Assembly: GCA_000701625.1 (NCBI GenBank)
Contig: JNJK01000007.1
Span: forward strand, 1 to 64,000
From: Lachnospiraceae bacterium MC2017
GTDB lineage: Bacteria > Bacillota > Clostridia > Lachnospirales > Lachnospiraceae
Reading direction: 5' to 3'
DNA: 64,000 nucleotides
Positions 43,626-52,539 of this stretch are shown here, in pieces. Below the pieces are notes generated by a model. The model searched no databases. It worked only from the letters and a program-made list of their open reading frames with translations, and was not told the DNA's origin. The first letter of the stretch is position 1. Every line of letters starts with the position of its first letter. A program made the translations under genes and the position numbers.

Positions 43626-44264
43626 TTATTCATCGTCATCTTCAAATACATAATCTTCTGTATTATCTTCTTCAGGTCCGTTGTAATTTAATATCGGAGC
43701 ACCGTTGGCTTCCTGCTCTGATATAAAGTTCAGAAATGATCTGGTAGGGTCAAGAACCTGACATCCGTAAGAATACATTCCTACACTGCTTCTGTCTTTG
43801 CGGACAACGATACCGCGGACGTCAAAATACTCATTTATTTTTAGCCATGTTCCTATAGGATAGTTGTTTGCAACGAGAACTCTGAATCCTCCGGAGCTGA
43901 CATCCGCAAGAATAGCAGAATAATCACCGATCGTGCACTTAAGATTAACTGAGAAACGTACGAATTTTCTATGCTCGGTATAAATGCTTCCTTCAGCGTT
44001 TCCGGATACCAGATATACTTCTTTATCGCGTACATGTGAATGAAGTACACGCAGATTCTGGTATATATTTTCATGCCCGACAGGAATGAGCTCTGTAATA
44101 CCGCGATCAAAAGGAATGAGTCCCTTTTTATCATAGATTGCTTCCAGTGCAACTATATTTCCTTCAACATCTACTACAGTAGTTTTATAGAGTCTTGTAA
44201 AACGGCTGGTTTTCCACCTGATGAGGATCGGATCGCCTGCCTGAAGAACTTCCGATGCTTTCAT
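43626..44264 (-). CDS. PilZ-domain cyclic-di-GMP effector
   Basis: A 212-residue protein. Residues about 8-85 form a YcgR/PilZN-like beta domain and about 95-190 a PilZ domain. The c-di-GMP-binding residues are present: R99 and R103 (RxxxR in 'HRKFVRFSV') and D121, S123 and G126 ('DVSSGGF'). The acidic tail is 'EEDNTEDYVFEDDDE'. YcgR-type proteins slow flagella or change surface behaviour when c-di-GMP rises. Two GGDEF proteins encoded 5-8 kb away could supply the signal. GGAGGGAG precedes the ATG. Confidence 0.88.
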   Translation of the reverse strand: MKASEVLQAGDPILIRWKTSRFTRLYKTTVVDVEGNIVALEAIYDKKGLIPFDRGITELIPVGHENIYQNLRVLHSHVRDKEVYLVSGNAEGSIYTEHRKFVRFSVNLKCTIGDYSAILADVSSGGFRVLVANNYPIGTWLKINEYFDVRGIVVRKDRSSVGMYSYGCQVLDPTRSFLNFISEQEANGAPILNYNGPEEDNTEDYVFEDDDE

Positions 44265-44422
44265 TTATTTCTCCCTCCGTCACATTCTTGTGAGAATAGG
44301 CTATTCATTCGATACTAAGTATATCGGCAGTAGGCAATAATATATTAGGAAAAATTAAAAGGTTCATATTGTCGCGGACAGGGAATATATGGCAATATAG
44401 GAATGTTGGTGAGGTTTTATAT

Positions 44423-45781
44423 ATGAAAAATATTTTAGAAATTTTCAAGGATGAACGGTTTATAAAAAAGCTTAGCACATTGATGATACCCATTGCGCTC
44501 CAAAGCCTGCTTTTAGCATCGGTTGCCGCAGCGGATGCAGTTATGCTTGGGCGGTTGGATCAGAACTCCATGGCAGCGGTGTCGCTTGCGACGCAGGTTC
44601 AGTTTGTCATGAACATGTTCCTGTCATCGGTAACATCTACAGGTGTCATACTTGGCGCGCAGTACTGGGGCAAAAAGGATAGGAGGACTCTGGATGATAT
44701 ATTTATCCTCATGCTGAAGCTTGTAGCTGTTATAGATGTAGTTTTTTCAGTATTGTGTATCGGATTTCCGTGGATTCTCATGTTGTTTTTCACAAATGAT
44801 CCGACCCTTGCGCATATCGGATGCACGTATCTCAGGATAGCCGGATGGTCGTATCTCCTTACGGGATTCTCGCAGGTTTATCTCGCTATGATGAAAATCT
44901 CCGGGCATGCCGGAAAGACAACGCTTATATCGGGAAGCGCGGTCATTATAAATGTAGTGCTTAATGCAATATTTATCTTTGGTTTATTGGGAGCAGAGCC
45001 TATGGGCGCAGAGGGTGCTGCTCTGGCAACACTTGTTTCGAGAGTGATAGAGATACTTTGGTGTACTATAGTATCGTACAAGCCCGGATATATGCATCCG
45101 AACGGAAAGCGGTTATTTAGGGAAAATCCGCTTCTGACCAAGGATTTTCTGCGGATCGCATCACCTATACTTGGTGCGTGTCTGCTGTGGGGGGTGGGAT
45201 TTACGTCATATACAGCTATAATGGGGCATCTTGGAGCAGATGCGGCAGCGGCAAACTCTGTAGCGGCAGTTGTCCGTGACCTAACCTGTTGTTTATGTAA
45301 TGGTATCGCGAGTGCCGGCGGTATCATGATCGGATACGAACTCGGAGCAGGTAAATTGGAATGTGCGAAGAAATATGGTCACTATCTTAGAGATCTGTCC
45401 TTTATCACAGGATTTCTGACAATGATAGTGATACTGCTTGTGATCCCTCCTGTAGTAAATTTCATGATACTTACAGATGAAGCGCGCGAACTGTTAAAGG
45501 GAATGCTCGTCATTACATCAGTATATATGATCGGACGGTGTGTCAATACTATAATGATAAACGGTATCTTTGACGGTGGAGGTGATACACGGTTTGATGT
45601 ATATTCGCTGATCGTTTCTATGTGGATAATAGCGATACCGACAGCTTGTCTCGGAGCATTTGTATTTAGATGGCATGTTCTCGCGGTTTACGCCTGCACC
45701 TGTCTGGATGAAGTCGGAAAAATACCGTGGGTTATGCATCACTTTAAGAAATATAAATGGGTGCGGAATCTTACGAGATAA
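44423..45781 (+). CDS. MATE-family multidrug/cation antiporter
   Basis: A 452-residue transporter with twelve helices in two homologous halves. It shows 'ADAVMLGRLDQNSMAAVSLATQ' in the first half and 'GVGFTSYTAIMGHLGADAAAANSVA' in the second, typical of the DinF/NorM-like MATE group. It exports drugs or metabolites in exchange for Na+ or H+. The ATG at 44423 is chosen because GAGG lies eight bases upstream; the frame opens at 44369 but the extra 18 residues do not belong to the family. It is followed by the promoter of the preQ1 operon. Confidence 0.92.
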   Translation: MKNILEIFKDERFIKKLSTLMIPIALQSLLLASVAAADAVMLGRLDQNSMAAVSLATQVQFVMNMFLSSVTSTGVILGAQYWGKKDRRTLDDIFILMLKLVAVIDVVFSVLCIGFPWILMLFFTNDPTLAHIGCTYLRIAGWSYLLTGFSQVYLAMMKISGHAGKTTLISGSAVIINVVLNAIFIFGLLGAEPMGAEGAALATLVSRVIEILWCTIVSYKPGYMHPNGKRLFRENPLLTKDFLRIASPILGACLLWGVGFTSYTAIMGHLGADAAAANSVAAVVRDLTCCLCNGIASAGGIMIGYELGAGKLECAKKYGHYLRDLSFITGFLTMIVILLVIPPVVNFMILTDEARELLKGMLVITSVYMIGRCVNTIMINGIFDGGGDTRFDVYSLIVSMWIIAIPTACLGAFVFRWHVLAVYACTCLDEVGKIPWVMHHFKKYKWVRNLTR

Positions 45782-45787
45782 AAGTGT

Positions 45788-45816
45788 TTGACACACTAAA
45801 TTTCAAGGCGTATACT
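45788..45816 (+). promoter_or_regulatory. Sigma-A promoter of the preQ1 operon
   Basis: TTGACA (45788-45793), a 17-base spacer and TATACT (45811-45816) overlap the last codons of the MATE gene region. The transcript would start near 45823, just before the riboswitch. Confidence 0.8.
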
Positions 45817-45840
45817 TTCAAACGTTAAAAAACAGCATAA

Positions 45841-45962
45841 CGACAGTTCATTTGTACCTTCCTGTCGAAAAACAAAACCGGGACTGATTAATGTGAGTAG
45901 AATCCTGCGCACATATATTAAGATTTTGATCAGCCCTGCGTTCGCGTAACGCGGGGCTTTTT
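45841..45962 (+). ncRNA. preQ1-I type riboswitch with antiterminator and terminator
   Basis: The stem CGACAG (45841-45846)/CTGTCG (45862-45867) closes a loop containing GTACC. An A-rich tail, AAAAACAAAACC, follows, as in the pseudoknotted preQ1-I aptamer. GGGACTGATTAA (45880-45891) can pair with TTGATCAGCCC (45926-45936). That pairing excludes the terminator stem GCCCTGCGTT (45933-45942)/AACGCGGGGC (45948-45957) and its T run (45958-45962). The layout is a ligand-controlled attenuator before queD: preQ1 would favour termination. The placement before a complete preQ1 pathway is strong support. Confidence 0.82.
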
Positions 45963-45984
45963 CTATGTATTTAAGGAGCCATAG

Positions 45985-46404
45985 ATGTATTTTTTAAAAA
46001 CAGAAGCAGCATTTGATGCAGCACATTTCTTAAAAGATTATGACGGAAAATGCCGAAATATTCACGGTCACCGTTGGAGAGTAGTTGCAGAGATCAAGGG
46101 AGAAAAGTTGAGCGAAGACACGCAGAACAGAGGTATGCTGGTAGACTTTTCGGATTTGAAAAAGGTATTAAAAAACGCTTGTGACGAATTGGATCACAGC
46201 CTGATCTACGAAGAAGGCTCCTTAAAAGAGAAAACTATTGAAGCATTAAAGGAAGAAAACTTCAATATGAAGCAGGTAGCATTCAGACCGACTGCAGAAA
46301 ACTTCTCGGAATACTTTTATAAGATCCTCAGTGAAGAAGGATTTGAGATGCACAGAGTAGAAGTATACGAAACACCCAATAACTGTGCAGCATACGAGGA
46401 ATAA
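45985..46404 (+). CDS. queD: 6-carboxy-tetrahydropterin synthase
   Basis: A 139-residue enzyme that turns 7,8-dihydroneopterin triphosphate into 6-carboxytetrahydropterin, the second step of queuosine precursor synthesis. Zinc-binding His14, His27 and His29 and the catalytic Cys23 are seen in 'FDAAHFLKDYDGKCRNIHGHRW', and 'PTAENFSEYFY' is typical. AAGGAG precedes the ATG. First gene of the riboswitch-controlled operon. Confidence 0.95.
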   Translation: MYFLKTEAAFDAAHFLKDYDGKCRNIHGHRWRVVAEIKGEKLSEDTQNRGMLVDFSDLKKVLKNACDELDHSLIYEEGSLKEKTIEALKEENFNMKQVAFRPTAENFSEYFYKILSEEGFEMHRVEVYETPNNCAAYEE

Positions 46405-46407
46405 GGC

Positions 46408-47061
46408 ATGAAGGTAGTAGAAAAATTTGTAAGTATCAACGGTGAAGGTGTGAGAGCCGGAGAAGCTGCCGTTTTTATCAGATTTAAGGGATGCAATCTC
46501 GCGTGCAGCTTTTGTGATACAAAATGGGCAAATGAAAAAGATTGTCCTTATACGGAAATGAGCCCGGAGGAGATCACAGCGTATGTGAAGGATACGGGGA
46601 TCACGAATGTAACGCTAACAGGCGGTGAGCCGTTACTGCAGGGCGATATAAAAAATCTCATAACAAAACTTTTGGATGCAGGGCACAGAGTAGAAATAGA
46701 GACAAATGGATCCGTTGATATAAAGCCGTTTACAGAGGGCTCAAGGCCTGTATTTACGCTTGATTATAAGCTGCCCGGCAGCGGATGTGAAAAAGAGATG
46801 CTTTTTACAAACTTTGATTTGCTTGAATCCTGCGACACAGTAAAGTTTGTGTCAGGAAGTCCGGAAGATCTGCTTCGTGCAAAGGAAGTAATAGACAGTT
46901 ACGATCTGACACACAGGTGTCATGTGTATATAAGTCCGGTTTTTGGAAGTATAGAGCCGGTTGAGATAGTTGATTTCCTGATAAGAAATAAGTTGAATGA
47001 TGTCCGTCTTCAGCTCCAGATGCATAAGGTGATCTGGGATCCGGAAAAAAGAGGAGTTTGA
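46408..47061 (+). CDS. queE: 7-carboxy-7-deazaguanine synthase (radical SAM)
   Basis: A 217-residue radical SAM enzyme that converts carboxytetrahydropterin to CDG. The Fe-S motif CxxxCxxC is at C29, C33 and C36 ('[13 protein letters not shown]'), followed by 'TGGEPLLQ' for S-adenosylmethionine binding. It starts three bases after queD and ends two bases before the folE ATG, so translation is coupled. Confidence 0.95.
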   Translation: MKVVEKFVSINGEGVRAGEAAVFIRFKGCNLACSFCDTKWANEKDCPYTEMSPEEITAYVKDTGITNVTLTGGEPLLQGDIKNLITKLLDAGHRVEIETNGSVDIKPFTEGSRPVFTLDYKLPGSGCEKEMLFTNFDLLESCDTVKFVSGSPEDLLRAKEVIDSYDLTHRCHVYISPVFGSIEPVEIVDFLIRNKLNDVRLQLQMHKVIWDPEKRGV

Positions 47062-47063
47062 CA

Positions 47064-47633
47064 ATGATCGATAAAAAGGCAATCGAAGAACACATACGAG
47101 GAATACTTATTGCTCTCGGAGATGATCCGGACAGAGAAGGACTTAAGGAGACTCCTGCAAGAGTAGCAGCAATGTATGAAGAAGTCTTTGAAGGCATGAA
47201 TTATACAAACCACGAGATCGCGGAGATGTTTGATAAGTGCTTTGAAGATGGTTTTGAAGAGAAGGCAGCAAACCGGGTAGTAGTAGTTAAAGATATTGAT
47301 CTTTTTTCATATTGCGAGCACCATCTGGCACTTATGTACGATATGAAAGCCAGTGTGGCTTATATTCCAAATGGAAAGGTGATAGGGCTGTCAAAGATCG
47401 CCAGAGTTTGTGATATGGCAGCGAAGCGACTTCAGCTGCAGGAACGTATTGGCAGTGACATTGCAGACATTATTTCTGAAATAACAGGTTCTGAGGACGT
47501 GGCTGTAACCATAGAAGGCTGTCACAGCTGTGTATCCGCAAGAGGCATAAAAAAGGAAAATGCAAAGACCTTCACAGCAGAGATCCGCGGAAAATTCCGT
47601 ACAGATCCTGCGTTACAGATGTATCTGAAATAA
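47064..47633 (+). CDS. folE: GTP cyclohydrolase I (FolE type)
   Basis: A 189-residue enzyme making 7,8-dihydroneopterin triphosphate from GTP, the entry step shared by folate and queuosine synthesis. Zinc ligands lie in '[14 protein letters not shown]' and '[11 protein letters not shown]', and '[14 protein letters not shown]' and the N-terminal '[17 protein letters not shown]' are diagnostic. The ATG at 47064 with GAGGAG upstream is preferred over the in-frame TTG at 47058. Its place inside the que operon points to supply for preQ1. Confidence 0.95.
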   Translation: MIDKKAIEEHIRGILIALGDDPDREGLKETPARVAAMYEEVFEGMNYTNHEIAEMFDKCFEDGFEEKAANRVVVVKDIDLFSYCEHHLALMYDMKASVAYIPNGKVIGLSKIARVCDMAAKRLQLQERIGSDIADIISEITGSEDVAVTIEGCHSCVSARGIKKENAKTFTAEIRGKFRTDPALQMYLK

Positions 47634-47646
47634 AAGGAGAAACGGT

Positions 47647-48333
47647 ATGAAAGCAATGGTATTATCGAGCGGAGGAGTAGACTCCACAACTGCTCTCGGA
47701 CTGGCGGTTAGTAAATATGGAAAAGAAAATGTCATAACATTATCGGTGTCCTACGGTCAGAAACATGATAAAGAAATCGAAGCTGCAAAGGCAGTAGCAG
47801 AATATTATGGAGTTGAACAGCTCTTTATGGATCTTAGCAAAGTATTTGCGTATAGCAACTGTTCTCTCTTAAAGCAGTCGGATGCTGAGATACCGGAAAA
47901 AGCATATTCAGAGCAGATAAAGGAAACAGCGGGAGAAGCACCGGTAAGTACTTATGTGCCATTTAGAAATGGTCTTTTTCTTTCTGCGGCAGCCAGCATT
48001 GCGCTCAGTAAGGGATGCAGCGTGATCTATTACGGAGCTCATGCAGATGACTCGGCAGGATTTGCTTATCCTGACTGTTCTCCGGCATTCAATAATGCCA
48101 TGAATGAAGCAATCTGGGAGGGATCAGGGCATCAGCTTAAGATCGAAGCACCGTTTGTGAATATCAATAAGGCAGAGGTAGTAAAAATGGGCCTCGAACT
48201 GGGAGTGCCGTATGAACTCACCTGGTCCTGTTACGAGGGTGGTGATAAGCCCTGCGGAAAATGCGGAACATGTATAGACAGAGCGGAAGCTTTCAGAAAA
48301 AATGGCGTTGAAGATCCGGCATTGAAGAATTGA
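47647..48333 (+). CDS. queC: 7-cyano-7-deazaguanine (preQ0) synthase
   Basis: A 228-residue ATP-dependent enzyme converting CDG and ammonia to preQ0. The PP-loop 'LSSGGVDSTTALGLA' is at the N-terminus and the zinc-binding Cys cluster 'PCGKCGTCIDRAEAF' near the C-terminus. AAAGGAG precedes the ATG. Confidence 0.95.
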   Translation: MKAMVLSSGGVDSTTALGLAVSKYGKENVITLSVSYGQKHDKEIEAAKAVAEYYGVEQLFMDLSKVFAYSNCSLLKQSDAEIPEKAYSEQIKETAGEAPVSTYVPFRNGLFLSAAASIALSKGCSVIYYGAHADDSAGFAYPDCSPAFNNAMNEAIWEGSGHQLKIEAPFVNINKAEVVKMGLELGVPYELTWSCYEGGDKPCGKCGTCIDRAEAFRKNGVEDPALKN

Positions 48334-48361
48334 TAACGAGTGTAGTGAATGGAGGCATTAG

Positions 48362-48844
48362 ATGAGAGAAAAAGAAGATCTGACATTACTTGGAAACCAG
48401 GAAACAAAATATAAATACGAGTATGACCCGAGTGTATTTGAGTCTTTCAGTAATCGTCATCCGGAGAATGATTATTTTGTTAAATTTAACTGTCCTGAGT
48501 TTACGAGTCTTTGTCCTATCACAGGTCAGCCGGATTTCGCAACCATTTATATTTCATATGTGCCGGATGAAAAGCTGGTGGAAAGTAAGAGCTTAAAGCT
48601 GTATCTGTTCTCCTTTAGAAATCATGGAGATTTTCATGAGGATGTAGTTAATGAGATCATGAATGACCTAGTAAAACTTCTTGATCCGAAGTATATAGAA
48701 GTATGGGGAAAGTTTCTTCCAAGAGGCGGTCTTTCCATCGATCCGTACTGCAATCACGGAAAGCCCGGCACAAAATGGGAAAAAGTTGCATGGGACAGGC
48801 TTGCACAGCATGATATGTTTCCTGAGACAATAAATAACAGATGA
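48362..48844 (+). CDS. queF: NADPH-dependent preQ0 reductase
   Basis: A 160-residue unimodular (YkvM-type) enzyme reducing preQ0 to preQ1. The thioimide-forming Cys51 and Asp58 are in '[10 protein letters not shown]' and the QueF motif 'ESKSLKLYL' is at about 74-82. It completes the path from GTP to preQ1, the ligand of the riboswitch. tRNA-guanine transglycosylase is not in the window. Confidence 0.95.
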   Translation: MREKEDLTLLGNQETKYKYEYDPSVFESFSNRHPENDYFVKFNCPEFTSLCPITGQPDFATIYISYVPDEKLVESKSLKLYLFSFRNHGDFHEDVVNEIMNDLVKLLDPKYIEVWGKFLPRGGLSIDPYCNHGKPGTKWEKVAWDRLAQHDMFPETINNR

Positions 48845-48847
48845 CAT

Positions 48848-49294
48848 ATGAATAATTCGGAAAGATATCTTTTTTACGGTGCAGAAAACGCAGAGGTTTA
48901 TGCGTTGGAGCATATATACGCAGGGATAGAGACGCCTTATGATCTTTATAATGTACTTAAGGGTGTTTGGTGTTATGAAACCTGCTCAACACGTATGAAG
49001 TACTGGTGGACACCGGAGAAACAAATGATGGGACATTGCAATGTGACCTCGCTTCTGATCCAGGATATCTTTGGCGGTGAGATATGGGGTGTTCAGAGGA
49101 GTAAGAAGTCATACCACACCTTTAATGTAGTTGATGGACATATTTTTGATCTTACAAGCGAACAGTTCACGGAAAGCAATGCTCCGGATTACAGTAAAGC
49201 TGTACAGATAGAGCGGGAATATCTGCTTCGTAAGGACGAGATAAAAGGCAGATACGAGTTATTAAAGAAAAATCTGGAAAAAGCATGTAAATAA
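48848..49294 (+). CDS. YunG-like protein of unknown function
   Basis: A 148-residue soluble protein with the conserved-looking stretches 'CSTRMKYWWTPEKQMMGHCNVTSLLIQDIFGGEIWGV', broken here only to note Cys, His and Trp positions near 46-80, and 'YHTFNVVDGHIFDLTSEQF'. The Cys/His/Asp arrangement recalls a papain-like or transglutaminase-like fold, but no activity is established. It begins three bases after queF, so it is the last gene of the preQ1 operon and falls under the same riboswitch. A strong terminator follows. Confidence 0.72.
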   Translation: MNNSERYLFYGAENAEVYALEHIYAGIETPYDLYNVLKGVWCYETCSTRMKYWWTPEKQMMGHCNVTSLLIQDIFGGEIWGVQRSKKSYHTFNVVDGHIFDLTSEQFTESNAPDYSKAVQIEREYLLRKDEIKGRYELLKKNLEKACK

Positions 49295-49298
49295 AAAG

Positions 49299-49347
49299 CG
49301 GGTGGTTTTTGGATGATGATATATCCAAATGAACCACCCGTTTTTTT
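49299..49347 (+). terminator. Intrinsic terminator of the preQ1 operon
   Basis: CGGGTGGTT (49299-49307) pairs with AACCACCCG (49332-49340), with inner TTGGAT/ATCCAA pairing, followed by seven T's up to the stop of the convergent gene. Confidence 0.88.
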
Positions 49348-50804
49348 CAGTCGGAAGCTATGATAGATACGATACCGTCAATTTCAGGATCATATATAGT
49401 GCATAATCCGCAGCCGTTTCGCAGCGAACGGTACATGGCACGTTCCGCCTGCATGGCAAGTATAGGTAAAGAACGCTTGTTACGGGCGTCGGTAATGCCT
49501 ATGCTTACATGGAGAGGGAGTTTCTTATCCTGTTCGCTGAGTCTGAGATTCATGCGGAGGAGCAGTTTATGGGCATTTTCGGGACTCATATTGAGCCAGC
49601 CGATGTACTCACGTGTCTCCCATCTGCCGATGATACCATACTGTTCTGTGAGCTTCATAAGCTCTTCTGATACTATGTTTAAAATAGCATTTTTGTAGGC
49701 GGTTCCCATTTCTTCAGTCAGACTCTCAAAATTATCAATGGTCAGAGTGAAAAAGCTGCAGGGCTTTAAAAATTCAGCGGAACTTAAGCTCTTAAACTGA
49801 TCAGTAAAAAGAGTCTGGTTAGGTATACCTGTCATACGGTCAATATTTTCAAGTTGATACAGTCTGCGGTTGATACGTCTCATGCCGAGGAATGACATAA
49901 GGACAAGGAGCGCGCTTAGAAGTATCACATATACGGAATTTGAGCGCATTGCAGCTATGATTGATTCGGATAAGCTTACGCTTCTCTGAGTGACTACGAT
50001 AGCCCAGTCAACGGAATAAAGTCGTTTTATAAAAATTCGGTGATTGCCGACACTGGTAAGAGAACCTTCTTCGGTGGCAGATTGTATCAGGTTTTCATCT
50101 AAGTTCAGCTTATAAGCAAGATCAGATGGCTGGATATAGTGCCCTGAACTGGAATAAAAAACGCTATGGGCATTTGAAAGAGGTGTTATGAAGATCTGCT
50201 GATCCATCTCTTTTTCAACACCGTCATAGTAATCCCAAAGATTGTCAAGACGCATACTTGTGCCAATTACGCCGAGAACGTTACCTTCTCTGTCTGTGAT
50301 ACGGCAATCAGCAAAAAGGGATATGGCATAGTTGTTCGCTTCGTCCATATTTACGAGAACGACATTTTCGTCGTCCATATTTAAAAATTTTGTGTACCAG
50401 CTATCGTATTCGTTATTTAGATCCAGTTCTTTAACAAAGGCACGTTGATTAAAGAAACGATGGGTCTTATCAGAGACCAGAAAAGCCGAATCATATCCGA
50501 AATTGTCACATCGATTTTCCAGATATGAAATAATGGCAGCAGTGCTGGAATAGGGTTCTTTGTGTAGCCAGCTACGCACATAACTGTCATTTGCCATAGA
50601 AGAAGCAACGGCAAGCTGAACAGAGGCATAGCCTTCCACATCAGACTCTACCGTAAGCGCAGTACGGTTCAGATTGTTTTCAATCTGCTGATTAACAACC
50701 GTGTAATACTGCTGGACACTATTCATTTCGATAAGCGTAAAACCTGCTATCAGAAGTAATATGAGCAGGAGATTACTGAAAATGATATATCGATTATGAA
50801 TCAT
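49347..50804 (-). CDS. Membrane sensor with degenerate GGDEF domain
   Basis: A 485-residue protein. Transmembrane helices lie at about 8-26 and 291-308 and enclose an extracellular dCache/Cache-like sensor. The cytoplasmic part aligns with a GGDEF domain, but the active site reads ETREY (396-400) in place of GGDEF, so diguanylate cyclase activity is not expected. Other fold elements ('LTIDNFESLTEEMG', 'VSIGITDA') remain. It follows an intact paralogue by 57 bases with the same layout throughout, clearly a tandem duplication. It may act as a c-di-GMP receptor, a decoy or a heterodimer partner. Confidence 0.88.
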   Translation of the reverse strand: MIHNRYIIFSNLLLILLLIAGFTLIEMNSVQQYYTVVNQQIENNLNRTALTVESDVEGYASVQLAVASSMANDSYVRSWLHKEPYSSTAAIISYLENRCDNFGYDSAFLVSDKTHRFFNQRAFVKELDLNNEYDSWYTKFLNMDDENVVLVNMDEANNYAISLFADCRITDREGNVLGVIGTSMRLDNLWDYYDGVEKEMDQQIFITPLSNAHSVFYSSSGHYIQPSDLAYKLNLDENLIQSATEEGSLTSVGNHRIFIKRLYSVDWAIVVTQRSVSLSESIIAAMRSNSVYVILLSALLVLMSFLGMRRINRRLYQLENIDRMTGIPNQTLFTDQFKSLSSAEFLKPCSFFTLTIDNFESLTEEMGTAYKNAILNIVSEELMKLTEQYGIIGRWETREYIGWLNMSPENAHKLLLRMNLRLSEQDKKLPLHVSIGITDARNKRSLPILAMQAERAMYRSLRNGCGLCTIYDPEIDGIVSIIASD

Positions 50805-50860
50805 GGTTGACCCCTTAAGATTTAGAAAATCCTACTGAGTACTATATCGGCAGAAAAACA

Positions 50861-52294
50861 TTATTTATCCATTTCCGGAGTATAAATAGAGCATTGCGCT
50901 TTACCGTTTTCTTTTGAGTGATATAGTGCCAGATCTGCCATGTAGGTCAGCTGCTCTAAGTTATATTTGCCATGGGCATTACATATTCCTACGCTCACAT
51001 GGATATCCATCTGAGTTTCTTTATCTTCAAGACGGCTGTTTAACTGGGATAAAAGATTATAAGCCTTTTCGGTAGAAAGCTTAAGGTAACCCACGAATTC
51101 ATCACCGCCCCAACGTGCAGCGACGCCGTTATCCCCAACAAGTTCTTTTAATTCGGATGAAACGAGCTGCAGTACGCTGTTGCCGTATAGGTGTCCCAGC
51201 GTGTCGTTAAAGTGTTTGAAATTATCGATGTCCAAAATAAAGAAGCTTGCTTCGTGTCGGCGGTATCTGCCGGAAAGTTTTGCAAACAGATCTTCAAAAA
51301 GTTTTCTGTTTGCGAGTCCTGTTAGTTCATCAGTGTTTTCAGAAGCTACCAGTCGGCGGTTAATGTGGTTCATGCCGAAAAGCGAGAAAGTCAGCATTAT
51401 TATGATTAGAAGGATCACGTAAATGAAGTTTGAGCGGAGACGCTTTAGGAAAGCATATTTAAGACTATAGGTGTCTTTAACGATAACAACGTCCCAGTTT
51501 AAGGAATCGATATGACGGACTATCATACACTTGTTATGTGCAGTAGTGATGTAACCGTCTTTTCCTGCGTTTCTAAAGATTTCTTCGTCTATTCCGAGAG
51601 TTTTGGAGAGCTCGGAAAGCTGGCGGTAATTATCAGTGCTTCCGGTGAATGAATTATGAGCGTTTCCTATATTTGTAATATAAACATTCAGATCATAAGT
51701 ACTCTCATAATACTTCATGTCATCCTGAAGACTGTTGATATTTTTGGCAGAGCCGACAACGCCGAGGAGTTTTCCATCCTCGTCTTCTACACGACAGTTT
51801 ACAAATAGAGAAATGTCGTAATTATTGACTTCATCCCGGTCTACCTGAATATCGTAAGGCTGATCAAGCGCGACGAAATTGTAGTACCAGCTGTCAAAAT
51901 TGTCCTTAGGATCGATTATCTTGTTAAGACCTTCATTATAGTAGTAATAACGAGAGGCATCAGATACCAGAAAGGTTACCGTGTAATCGTAAGTATTTTT
52001 ATATTTTTTAAGATATGAAACAAGTTCATCCTGACTGGAGGAGGATTCGTTTTTAAGCCACTGCTGTAAAAAGAGATCATTTGACATGGCAAGAGCGACA
52101 GCGCGCTGCTCTGAAGAAGCACTTTCTATTTCTGTCGCTACATTTAATGCAGTAAGAGATACGGCATTTTCGACTTCTTCCTGAGCAACTAAATGGTAAT
52201 AACGAATGTCATTTAATTCGATTATCGTGAAACCACCGAGAATCAGGAGGATCATAAGTATATTGCTGAATAAAATGTAGTGACGGCGTAGCAT
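50861..52294 (-). CDS. Membrane-bound diguanylate cyclase with Cache-like sensor
   Basis: A 477-residue protein with the same plan as its downstream neighbour: helices at about 8-27 and 290-308, an extracellular Cache-like sensor between them, then an intact GGDEF domain. The active site is RWGGDEF (394-400) and the substrate motif is 'DIDNFKHFNDTLGH'. It should make c-di-GMP from GTP in response to an extracellular ligand. The product-inhibition I-site RxxD is absent (GDNG at 387-390), so feedback control is unlikely. Upstream it has about 170 bases of AT-rich promoter region. A PilZ receptor is encoded about 6.6 kb away. Confidence 0.92.
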   Translation of the reverse strand: MLRRHYILFSNILMILLILGGFTIIELNDIRYYHLVAQEEVENAVSLTALNVATEIESASSEQRAVALAMSNDLFLQQWLKNESSSSQDELVSYLKKYKNTYDYTVTFLVSDASRYYYYNEGLNKIIDPKDNFDSWYYNFVALDQPYDIQVDRDEVNNYDISLFVNCRVEDEDGKLLGVVGSAKNINSLQDDMKYYESTYDLNVYITNIGNAHNSFTGSTDNYRQLSELSKTLGIDEEIFRNAGKDGYITTAHNKCMIVRHIDSLNWDVVIVKDTYSLKYAFLKRLRSNFIYVILLIIIMLTFSLFGMNHINRRLVASENTDELTGLANRKLFEDLFAKLSGRYRRHEASFFILDIDNFKHFNDTLGHLYGNSVLQLVSSELKELVGDNGVAARWGGDEFVGYLKLSTEKAYNLLSQLNSRLEDKETQMDIHVSVGICNAHGKYNLEQLTYMADLALYHSKENGKAQCSIYTPEMDK

Positions 52295-52461
52295 GTCAAA
52301 ACCTTCCTTGCATTTAAGATGAAAAAAACTGGTTTGTGTCAGACAGTTCTTTAAAAAACGCTTAACGTCTTTTATTAAACCATATTTTATTGTTAAATTG
52401 TATACAAAGATGTAATGAACCGAAAATAATACAATACAAAAGACATGTGTGCGTGAGTAAA

Positions 52462-52500
52462 AGACAAAAAGCGCGTAAGCCGATATGCGGCTTACGCGCT
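52462..52500 (-). terminator. Intrinsic terminator of bioY
   Basis: AGCGCGTAAGCCG (52470-52482) pairs with CGGCTTACGCGCT (52488-52500); on the minus strand UUUUUGUCUUUU follows. Confidence 0.88.
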
Positions 52501-52539
52501 AAAGTACTTTTGAGCCTTACTTATGCCCCTGTTATTGTT

